From Ruminococcaceae bacterium UBA6353 (GTDB taxonomy: Bacteria; Bacillota; Clostridia; Oscillospirales; Acutalibacteraceae): a stretch of 9,578 nucleotides of DNA. Position numbers and translations under genes: made by a program. Location of the stretch: assembly GCA_002437905.1 (NCBI GenBank), contig DJRT01000020.1, positions 1-9,578 of the forward strand, in the 5' to 3' direction. Shown in pieces: positions 5,191 through 9,578 of this stretch. The notes under the pieces are model-generated. The model made no database searches, had not been told where the DNA came from, and was given only the letters and a program-made list of their open reading frames with translations. Position 1 is the stretch's first letter, and each line of letters begins with the position of its first letter.

Positions 5191-6600
5191 CTAACGGGCC
5201 TGCTCCTTATTGCGCTGGTTGTCCGTCAGCCCGCGCAGGTGATCCACGCTGCTCTTGACCGCTACCAGCTCCCGCATATCCTGCTGGGCCTTGCGGTATT
5301 CCAAATAAAGAGCTTTTTTCCGCGCTGCCAGTTGGCGGCGTTTTTCTTTTAGTATGTCCATTTTGGGGAGCTTCTCGCCGCCCAGCAGCTCGGCCATTGT
5401 CGCCTTGGCCGCCCGGTAGTCGGCCAGCGCCGCCTCATGCTCGGCAAGATATTTCCGGCTGTACTTGGCGGCCTTGTACCCATCGAACGCAGGGCGGGTC
5501 TTTGCGTACTGCACCACGGCGGCCATCAGATCGGACACACGGGAAAGCTCGGCCTCGGTCTGCTGAATGTCCCCGGCCAGTGTGTGAAACCGCTCTGTGG
5601 CAGCGTCGGTCTTTGCAGCCAGATCGTCATATTCAAAGAGTTGGTGCTCTTTCAGATATTGCAGAGCAGCCGCCATCTGTTTAAGGTTATACACCTTGGC
5701 CCAGCGTTCATAAGCAGGGCCTTTGTCCTGACGCATCCGCTCCTGAATGTCAATCAGCAGATTGACGCGGCGGGGCACAGGCGCTCTCTGTGCCGGGGCC
5801 TTGCGTGTGGGAGCCTTGCCATCAATGACGGCCTGCACGTCCTCGGGGCCGTAGCCGTCCTCCAGCGTGGCCGCCCGGAAACGAGCCGCCCGCTGTTGTC
5901 CTGGTACAAGGAATGAGATCACGCCGCCGCGCCCGTGCTTGACCTGTATGCCTGCCGTTTCCATGCGCCGGAGGAAGTCTGCGAAGTCCTCGGGGCGCTC
6001 CGTCAGGGCCGCGTCAACGGCAAGACGGATCTGTTCTTTCTGTGAGAGCTTTTGATTTTCCCCCAGCCATTGACCATAGTGCAGATACCGTCCCTTGCTG
6101 TGGAGCTTGGGATTTACGATCACAGACAGATCGTGCTCCAGACATACCCGGTCAGACAGCCGCCGCAGGGCAAACGAGGAGCCGATGAAGTTACGGAACT
6201 TCCGGGAGCGGTCATAGGCGGTGGAATTGTAGTAAATGTGATTATGAATGTGCTCTTTGTCTATATGGGTACAGACAAAGAATTGATACTTGCCCTTTGT
6301 CCAGCGCATCGCCGTTTCATAGCCGATGCGGTTGGCCTCTTCCGCCGTCACCTCGCCGTGGGGGAACGCCTGCCGGATCTGGTAGCACAGCGCCCCGTGT
6401 TCGGCCCTGCGGTCAGTTTCGCCCTGATACTGATTTTTGACCAGCATGAACTCGGCGTGTGCCGTGGCCGGATCGCAGAGGTAGGAGGAAACGGCCCCCA
6501 ACTTTTCCGGGTTCAGGCCATAGTCAAAGCGGTCTTTCAGACTTTGCAGGGCCGTCCGTTTATCGGCCCGCTTGTGGGATTTGAGGTAGGTTGTGGCCGT
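5191..6600 (-). CDS. Relaxase / mobilization nuclease, apparent ACG start
   Basis: The relaxase nicks oriT, stays covalently bound to the 5' end through a tyrosine and pilots the strand into the recipient. The 469-aa reading has the metal-binding histidine motif HIDKEHIHNHI (112-122), preceded by NPEKLGAVSSYLCDP and AEFMLVKNQY. A conserved RFDYGLNPEK (24-33) carries the candidate catalytic Tyr27. Residues about 270-460 are charged and helical, with likely coiled coils. Homology places the first residue at the codon 6598-6600, where related proteins begin MATT; here that codon is ACG. A strong AAGGAGGG (6607-6614) lies 6 nt upstream, exactly where a start should be. The first conventional start in frame is TTG at 6501, which lacks a good ribosome binding site and would remove Tyr27. 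The gene is last in the mob block after mobC and the CD1845 gene. Confidence 0.88.
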   Translation of the reverse strand, partial: TATTYLKSHKRADKRTALQSLKDRFDYGLNPEKLGAVSSYLCDPATAHAEFMLVKNQYQGETDRRAEHGALCYQIRQAFPHGEVTAEEANRIGYETAMRWTKGKYQFFVCTHIDKEHIHNHIYYNSTAYDRSRKFRNFIGSSFALRRLSDRVCLEHDLSVIVNPKLHSKGRYLHYGQWLGENQKLSQKEQIRLAVDAALTERPEDFADFLRRMETAGIQVKHGRGGVISFLVPGQQRAARFRAATLEDGYGPEDVQAVIDGKAPTRKAPAQRAPVPRRVNLLIDIQERMRQDKGPAYERWAKVYNLKQMAAALQYLKEHQLFEYDDLAAKTDAATERFHTLAGDIQQTEAELSRVSDLMAAVVQYAKTRPAFDGYKAAKYSRKYLAEHEAALADYRAAKATMAELLGGEKLPKMDILKEKRRQLAARKKALYLEYRKAQQDMRELVAVKSSVDHLRGLTDNQRNKEQAR

Positions 6601-6624
6601 AGGCAGCCCTCCTTTTCATACGAC

Positions 6625-6652
6625 AAACGGCGGCTGGGATCAGCCGCCGTTT
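6625..6652. other. Perfect 12-bp hairpin in the relaxase leader
   Basis: AAACGGCGGCTG (6625-6636) and CAGCCGCCGTTT (6641-6652) form a perfect GC-rich stem with a 4-nt loop. It lies 10 nt before the relaxase ribosome binding site on the minus strand. In that direction it is followed by TTTGTCG, a weak U-tract; on the plus strand it is followed by TTTTC. It may attenuate or stabilise the relaxase message, or end transcription arriving from the other side. Confidence 0.6.
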
Positions 6653-6660
6653 TCTGCATC

Positions 6661-6681
6661 TTCTGGCCACCGTGACCAGAA
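6661..6681. repeat. Dyad element copy B, between the CD1845 gene and the relaxase gene
   Basis: The 21 bases TTCTGGCCAC-C-GTGACCAGAA are identical to the core of copy A at 5146-5166. The element ends one base before the stop codon of the CD1845 gene (6683-6685) as read on the plus strand, so it follows that gene immediately in the direction of transcription. Confidence 0.75.
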
Positions 6682-6682
6682 C

Positions 6683-6976
6683 TCAGCCCATGATGAAGCC
6701 CCGCAGGGAGCCGTTCAGCTCGTCCAGCTTGGCAAGCAGCCATCCGGCCAGCGCAGGCAGGCCAAAGGGCGAAATAGCAAACGCCATCAGCAGCCCCGCA
6801 ATCCCTGTGGGAATGTCTTTCTCCACAAACAGCATCAGGACGCTCAGCAGCCCCAGCACCGACGCGAGGATGGAGAGCAAGCCAGCGGAAAGACTCAGCA
6901 GGAATGAGAGCACGGCCACAAGCAGGGTCAGCACCAGCACAAAGGGAGCGGCAAGAATTTTGAATATGATCCGCAT
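6683..6976 (-). CDS. CD1845 family small membrane protein
   Basis: A 97-aa very hydrophobic protein with about three membrane segments (roughly 4-27, 29-50 and 56-80), separated by VEKDIPTG and ending in LAKLDELNGSLRGFIMG. It resembles the CD1845 family recalled from conjugative transposons, where the gene sits between mobC and the relaxase gene, as here. The molecular function is unknown to me. The ATG at 6976 has AGGAGG 8 nt upstream and its own TATAAT promoter a few bases further. The open frame extends upstream to 7057, but those 27 codons would cross the promoter and lack a ribosome binding site. A dyad element follows the stop directly. Confidence 0.85.
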   Translation of the reverse strand: MRIIFKILAAPFVLVLTLLVAVLSFLLSLSAGLLSILASVLGLLSVLMLFVEKDIPTGIAGLLMAFAISPFGLPALAGWLLAKLDELNGSLRGFIMG

Positions 6977-7007
6977 AGGGGGTTCCTCCTTTTTCCTGTA
7001 TATGTCT

Positions 7008-7036
7008 ATTATAACTCTGAAAAAATCGGCACTCAA
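7008..7036 (-). promoter_or_regulatory. Sigma-A-type promoter for CD1845 and relaxase genes
   Basis: On the minus strand, TTGAGT (7031-7036) and a perfect TATAAT (7008-7013) are 17 nt apart, giving a start near 7001 and a short leader with a strong ribosome binding site before the ATG at 6976. This gives the CD1845 and relaxase genes a transcription start separate from the upstream mobC block. Confidence 0.8.
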
Positions 7037-7051
7037 GGATGTCCCGGCCCT

Positions 7052-7084
7052 CCGCACTTCTGGTCACGATGACCAGAGGTGCGG
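7052..7084. repeat. Dyad element copy C in an extended 15-bp hairpin
   Basis: CCGCACTTCTGGTCA (7052-7066) and TGACCAGAGGTGCGG (7070-7084) pair over 15 positions, with a single T/G position and the 3-nt loop CGA. The inner part (7058-7078) is the dyad element found at 5146-5166 and 6661-6681, with its inner arms matching better than in the other copies. The outer CCGCAC/GTGCGG arm is unique to this copy. It lies between mobC and the promoter of the CD1845 gene. Confidence 0.75.
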
Positions 7085-7090
7085 ACAGCC

Positions 7091-7115
7091 GGGGAACGGC
7101 GCAGGGCCGTTCCCC
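7091..7115. other. Perfect 10-bp hairpin after mobC
   Basis: GGGGAACGGC (7091-7100) and GCCGTTCCCC (7106-7115) form a perfect stem with the 5-nt loop GCAGG, 5 nt beyond the mobC stop codon. No U-tract follows in either direction. With the adjacent 15-bp hairpin it makes a tandem barrier that could stop or slow transcription between mobC and the downstream promoter, or protect the 3' end of the mobC message. Confidence 0.65.
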
Positions 7116-7120
7116 CTGTG

Positions 7121-7468
7121 TCACATCGTTACAATGGCGGAGAGCTGGGCCAGCAGATCAGACAGCGGCTCCCACAGGGCGGCGTAGTCCTTTTGCAGAC
7201 GCTTTAGCTCGTCCGGGTACAGGCCGCCGTAGCTGTTGGCATGGATGGCCGCCTGATTGAGATTGTTTGCACAGCGCCGCTGGAGCGACACAAGCTCCTT
7301 GACGGGTTCAAGGTCAACGTGGATCACATAGCCGCCCAGCGCCATTTTTCGGATATAGGCGCTCATGTTGCGGATGCCCGCCTCGGCCATGCGCCCCCGA
7401 ATGATCTCCAGCTCGTCAGGCCGTACCCACACATAGATGGGGACGCTGCGGATGCGCTTCTTTGTCAA
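7121..7468 (-). CDS. mobC: MobC-like relaxosome accessory protein
   Basis: A 115-aa protein. The N-terminal half (KKRIRSVPIYVWVRPDELEIIRGRMAEAG) resembles a ribbon-helix-helix DNA-binding segment. The C-terminal half (EPVKELVSLQRRCANNLNQAAIHANSYGG ... LWEPLSDLLAQLS) carries the NLNQ(A/I) signature of the bacterial mobilization protein MobC family. MobC proteins help the relaxase open oriT. The start is TTG at 7466-7468, with GAGGAG only about 2-3 nt upstream. It overlaps the stop of the preceding small gene (TTGA), so translation probably depends on coupling. Gene order mobC, CD1845, relaxase supports the call. The family assignment is by eye. Confidence 0.85.
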   Translation of the reverse strand: MTKKRIRSVPIYVWVRPDELEIIRGRMAEAGIRNMSAYIRKMALGGYVIHVDLEPVKELVSLQRRCANNLNQAAIHANSYGGLYPDELKRLQKDYAALWEPLSDLLAQLSAIVTM

Positions 7469-7638
7469 CGCTCCTCACGCTCCCGGCTGCGGCGCTTGGG
7501 CGGGTGTTCCCGCACCTTATCCAGCGGCTTATCCTCCGGGGGCGGCACAGGCAGATTGCTGATGATGCCGTCGATCTGATTATAGTTCTGCTCCATCGAA
7601 AGCTCGGCGTTCTTGTTGGGATTGCGTTCCTGATCCAT
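7465..7638 (-). CDS. Small DUF4316-like ICE protein
   Basis: A 57-aa protein, MDQERNPNKNAELSMEQNYN at the N-terminus, then QIDGIISNLPVPPPEDKPLD and a basic tail rich in R, E and K. The AELSMEQNYNQIDGIISNLP core resembles DUF4316-type proteins of Firmicute ICEs; I know no function. The ATG at 7638 has AGGAGG about 6 nt upstream, and the ribosome binding site abuts the stop of the upstream gene. Its TGA stop overlaps the TTG start of mobC, which suggests translational coupling of the pair. The codon choice, ribosome binding site and conserved context support a real gene despite its size. Confidence 0.75.
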   Translation of the reverse strand: MDQERNPNKNAELSMEQNYNQIDGIISNLPVPPPEDKPLDKVREHPPKRRSREREER

Positions 7639-7648
7639 AAATATCCTC

Positions 7649-8425
7649 CTATCTCTCGCCCCGGTCAGGGGTATTTTTCTTTAGGGCAGCTTGGCCCCGG
7701 TCAGCCTCGGCCTGTTTTGCGGCATCCTGCATCTGCTGGGAAATGGGGCGCTTGCCCTCTTTATAGGCACGGCTGGCCCGCTGGCGCTCTACACCACGGG
7801 CAGCGGCGGCAAGCTGCTCCGGCGTGATATGCTCCTTGGGAACATAGCTGCCGAAGTCCGGGTAAAACCATGTCAGCCGCTTCTGTTCCGGGACGCGCTT
7901 TGCATCCTCCCACGCACCAACGATTTGTGCCTGTGCGTCCATTTCACGGCGAATATCCGGGTTATGCCGGGACGGGCGCAGCTCATAATCCGCTACCTCA
8001 CAAAGTAGGAGCGGCTGGGCATAGTCGATCTCGCCCCATGCCCGGAACGCCTCGCCGTCTACGCGCCACCGCTCCGGGTAAATCGTCATTTCCACAACGC
8101 CGTTAAAGCGACTGTTGGGATATGTGCCTACATCGATGGGACGCTGGGTAGAGTAGTATTTATAGGTTTCTTGCTCCGGGGGCTGCTCGATCCGTTCTAC
8201 ATAATAGCGCCGCTGGTAGTCCTCGGCACGATTTTTGAGGTCAGACTCCGCCAGCCTTGCATCGTCGCAATAATGCCCCCAAAAGTAATTGCGCTCCCCA
8301 TCACGCATATTGAACTGCCAAGTTACATAGGGATCGGGCGCTTTCGGATTTTCGCCCAGCACAAAACCGCACTCATTGTCAAAAGCAATCACACAGCGGA
8401 TTGCATAGCCTTGATTGATCTCCAC
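7649..8425 (-). CDS. Conserved ICE protein of unknown function, 258 aa
   Basis: I do not recognise a named domain with confidence. The protein is soluble, rich in aromatic and charged residues, and free of a signal peptide. Recognisable blocks are YAIRCVIAFDNECGFVLGEN near the N-terminus, PYVTWQF, YFWGHY, YKYYSTQRPIDVGTYPNSRF, DYELRPSRHNPDIR and RLTWFYPDFGSYV. A charged Ala/Gln/Lys-rich tail follows (from about 200). Similar proteins are recalled just upstream of the DUF4316-like gene in Clostridia ICEs. I chose the GTG at 8423-8425 because AAAGGAGG lies 6 nt upstream; the ATG at 8431 and TTG at 8443 in the same frame overlap or precede that ribosome binding site. Its stop abuts the ribosome binding site of the next gene, consistent with one transcript. 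A strong hairpin lies in the leader. Confidence 0.75.
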   Translation of the reverse strand: MEINQGYAIRCVIAFDNECGFVLGENPKAPDPYVTWQFNMRDGERNYFWGHYCDDARLAESDLKNRAEDYQRRYYVERIEQPPEQETYKYYSTQRPIDVGTYPNSRFNGVVEMTIYPERWRVDGEAFRAWGEIDYAQPLLLCEVADYELRPSRHNPDIRREMDAQAQIVGAWEDAKRVPEQKRLTWFYPDFGSYVPKEHITPEQLAAAARGVERQRASRAYKEGKRPISQQMQDAAKQAEADRGQAALKKNTPDRGER

Positions 8426-8469
8426 GGGCATCCTCCTTTCCAAAATGTTAGCAATATTTCTGCAAAACC

Positions 8470-8500
8470 GGGCGGGGCTATGAAATCATACGCCCCGCCC
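8470..8500. other. Strong GC hairpin in the leader of the 258-aa gene
   Basis: GGGCGGGGC (8470-8478) pairs perfectly with GCCCCGCCC (8492-8500), and the interior TATGA/TCATA (8479-8483 with 8486-8490) extends the stem past one bulged C. On the minus strand it is followed by GGTTTTGC, a weak U-tract. It sits in the 136-nt gap between the Cys-rich VLP gene and the 258-aa gene. It may be an attenuator or partial terminator that lowers expression of the downstream genes. Confidence 0.6.
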
Positions 8501-8561
8501 ATGAAGCGGCCCCGGAAAGCCCTGTAATCAGCGGAGTTTTTCGGGGTCAAATGCTCACGGC

Positions 8562-8912
8562 CTACCCCCGGTATTTCCGCATATAGCCGCGCTGCTTCTG
8601 CCGCCTTGCGGTATGGGCGCAGGCCGGGGAGCAGTACCGCTGCCGCCCGTCCGGGAGAAAGGCCCTGCCGCACACCGGGCAAGGCCGGGTTTCCGCCACG
8701 GCCTCCACGGTCAGCGACTTTTCCAGCACGGGATCAAGGGGCAGCACCGCCGAACAAAAGTAGCGGCAATATGCCCCTGTCCAGCACTTGCCCAGCATAT
8801 AGCACTCACAATCCAGCGGCAGGCAGCCAGCGTCCTTGTCATAGTTGGCGCACCACCGCTTCACAAGGGAGCGGATCGCCGTCTTTTCCTGCCGGGTCAA
8901 TTCACGGCTCAT
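8562..8912 (-). CDS. Cysteine-rich VLP family protein
   Basis: A 116-aa protein with eleven cysteines in two clusters. The N-terminal cluster runs C21, C30, C35, C37, C43, C49, C53 and is followed directly by AVLPLDP, the VLP signature of the family. The C-terminal cluster C78-PV-C81 ... C94-SPA-C98 looks like a treble-clef or zinc-finger knuckle (CPVC, RYCSPAC), with a basic tail. Zinc or nucleic-acid binding is inferred. The family is recalled from ICEs of Firmicutes without an assigned role. The ATG at 8912 has AGGGGGC about 6 nt upstream and is preferred to an upstream extension to 8990, which only overlaps the preceding gene. The start overlaps the preceding small gene by 11 nt. Confidence 0.85.
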   Translation of the reverse strand: MSRELTRQEKTAIRSLVKRWCANYDKDAGCLPLDCECYMLGKCWTGAYCRYFCSAVLPLDPVLEKSLTVEAVAETRPCPVCGRAFLPDGRQRYCSPACAHTARRQKQRGYMRKYRG

Positions 8913-9087
8913 GTTTGCCCCCTGTCTTTGACCGAAGCTGCTCCCGGTAACAGAATACGCAGCCGATCCCGTGCCAGTAGGGGCAGCCATCGCAGCGGGA
9001 GCCTTTGGGCGGCAGGTCGGGCGGGACGCCCTTGAAGTAGCTTTTTTCTTTCATAAAGTCCTCATAGGGGCTGTTGGTAAACCTCAT
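8902..9087 (-). CDS. Small CxxC protein of the conjugation module
   Basis: A 61-aa protein with PPDLPPKGSRCDGCPYWHGIG in the centre. Cysteines C32/C35 and C43/C46 form a CxxC-x7-CxxC arrangement typical of a small zinc ribbon. No named family is recognised. The ATG at 9087 forms an ATGA overlap with the stop of the DUF4366 gene, so translation is probably coupled; a later in-frame ATG (residue 12, before KEKSYFKGVPP) is an alternative start. The 3' end overlaps the Cys-rich VLP gene by 11 nt. This tight packing supports a genuine gene. Confidence 0.7.
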   Translation of the reverse strand: MRFTNSPYEDFMKEKSYFKGVPPDLPPKGSRCDGCPYWHGIGCVFCYREQLRSKTGGKHEP

Positions 9088-9578
9088 TCTTCACCGTCCT
9101 CGTCCCACGGCGGCCCGTCATCCTCGGGATCGGTTTCGTCATAGTCCTCCGCGCCGTCATACTCGCCGCCGTAGTCGGCCTCGGACTCAGCGGCCCGCTG
9201 CTTCTTGGGACGGTAGATTTTGAAGTACCAGCCAGCGCCGCCGCCAACGACCACCACGGCCAGCGCCAGCAGAAGCATACCGCCGTTGCCCGTGGCCTTG
9301 GGCTGCTCCGGCTCGGGGTCAGGCTCCGGCTCCACCACGGGCGCAGGCTCTGGGGCCTTGCCCTGGCACTCGCTCATGTTCACGGCGCAGACGGTACAAT
9401 CCGTGTTGATAGCACCAACAGCGCATTTGTCGGCGCAGGAGCACTCCGGCAGCTCACCGCCCGCCGCCTGCATCGCCGCCAGCAGGTCGGCCTCGTCCAC
9501 CATGTTCAAGAAATAGGTCTGATACTGCTCGCCGTCCTCGTCGGTGGGCTTGTCATAGTCAATGACGATGTAAAAGGT
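9084..9578 (-). CDS. DUF4366 family membrane protein (partial, N-terminus outside window)
   Basis: The frame is open to the window edge, giving the last 164 residues. It begins TFYIVIDYDKPTDEDGEQYQ, continues TYFLNMVDEADLLAAM, then a Cys-rich stretch (six Cys at 46-71), a Pro/Glu linker (76-94) and one membrane segment (about 101-119, GGMLLLALAVVVVGGGAGWYF). A basic KIYRPKKQR stop-transfer follows, then a strongly acidic C-tail. This matches DUF4366 proteins of Firmicute conjugative elements, which I take to be cell-surface parts of the transfer apparatus, with the acidic tail in the cytoplasm. The start codon lies beyond position 9578. The stop overlaps the start of the next gene (ATGA). Confidence 0.88.
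   Translation of the reverse strand, partial: TFYIVIDYDKPTDEDGEQYQTYFLNMVDEADLLAAMQAAGGELPECSCADKCAVGAINTDCTVCAVNMSECQGKAPEPAPVVEPEPDPEPEQPKATGNGGMLLLALAVVVVGGGAGWYFKIYRPKKQRAAESEADYGGEYDGAEDYDETDPEDDGPPWDEDGEE

Noticed and set aside
6499..6501. TTG as relaxase start
   Set aside because: It lacks a convincing ribosome binding site and would remove conserved relaxase N-terminal sequence including the likely catalytic tyrosine; homology continues upstream to the ACG codon.
6537..7124. 195-codon minus-strand frame over the CD1845 gene
   Set aside because: An out-of-frame reading through hairpins, the promoter and the CD1845 gene; its composition is not protein-like.
8389..8682. 97-codon minus-strand frame over the gap after the Cys-rich VLP gene
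   Set aside because: Mostly an alternate-frame reading of the VLP gene, then of the hairpin and the start of the 258-aa gene; no ribosome binding site at its start.
1..9578. tRNA, rRNA, CRISPR array, insertion sequence, resistance gene or integrase
   Set aside because: No cloverleaf, rRNA signature, spaced repeat array, transposase, recombinase or known resistance protein was visible in any frame.

Overview
The window looks like part of an integrative and conjugative element (ICE) or related mobilizable element from a gut Clostridia-type Firmicute (Oscillospiraceae/Lachnospiraceae-like). The clues are strong GGAGG-type ribosome binding sites, TTG and GTG starts, and a set of families recalled from Tn1549-like elements: Cys-rich KTR, Cys-rich VLP, DUF4366, a DUF4316-like protein, CD1845, MobC and a relaxase. 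The assignment rests on protein recognition by eye; no database search was run. No integrase, attachment site or resistance gene is visible, so the element's ends lie outside.

Region 1 (about 81-4526, minus strand) is a cargo operon. A consensus promoter (TTGCAA, 17 bp, TATAAT) precedes an FMN riboswitch and an intrinsic terminator, then ribD, ribE, ribBA and ribH in the classic Bacillus order. Together they encode the committed riboflavin enzymes from GTP and ribulose 5-phosphate to riboflavin, apart from the unassigned phosphatase step. With no visible terminator after ribH, the transcript can continue into two AT-rich accessory genes, a receiver-less winged-helix regulator and a Cys-rich KTR zinc-ribbon protein. 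It ends at a strong terminator whose stem includes the last stop codon.

Region 2 (about 4527-5190) is the control junction. An XRE-family repressor-like gene runs on the plus strand, divergent from the rib operon, with a candidate operator at its start and a terminator at its end. A compact cluster of perfect hairpins follows, just beyond the 3' end of the relaxase gene; it is a candidate origin of transfer or other structured site.

Region 3 (5191-9578, minus strand) is the mobilization/conjugation module. In transcription order it holds a DUF4366 membrane protein (cut by the window edge), a small CxxC protein, Cys-rich VLP, an unrecognised 258-aa protein, a DUF4316-like small protein, MobC, the CD1845 membrane protein and the relaxase. 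Many genes overlap or abut. The last two have their own promoter, and the MobC, CD1845 and relaxase genes are each followed by a copy of one dyad-symmetric element.

The points most worth a second look are these: a riboswitch-controlled vitamin pathway (and precursor source for the MAIT-cell antigen) carried on a conjugative element; a relaxase whose homology-supported start codon is ACG; the three-copy dyad element after the mob genes; and the hairpin cluster beside the relaxase.
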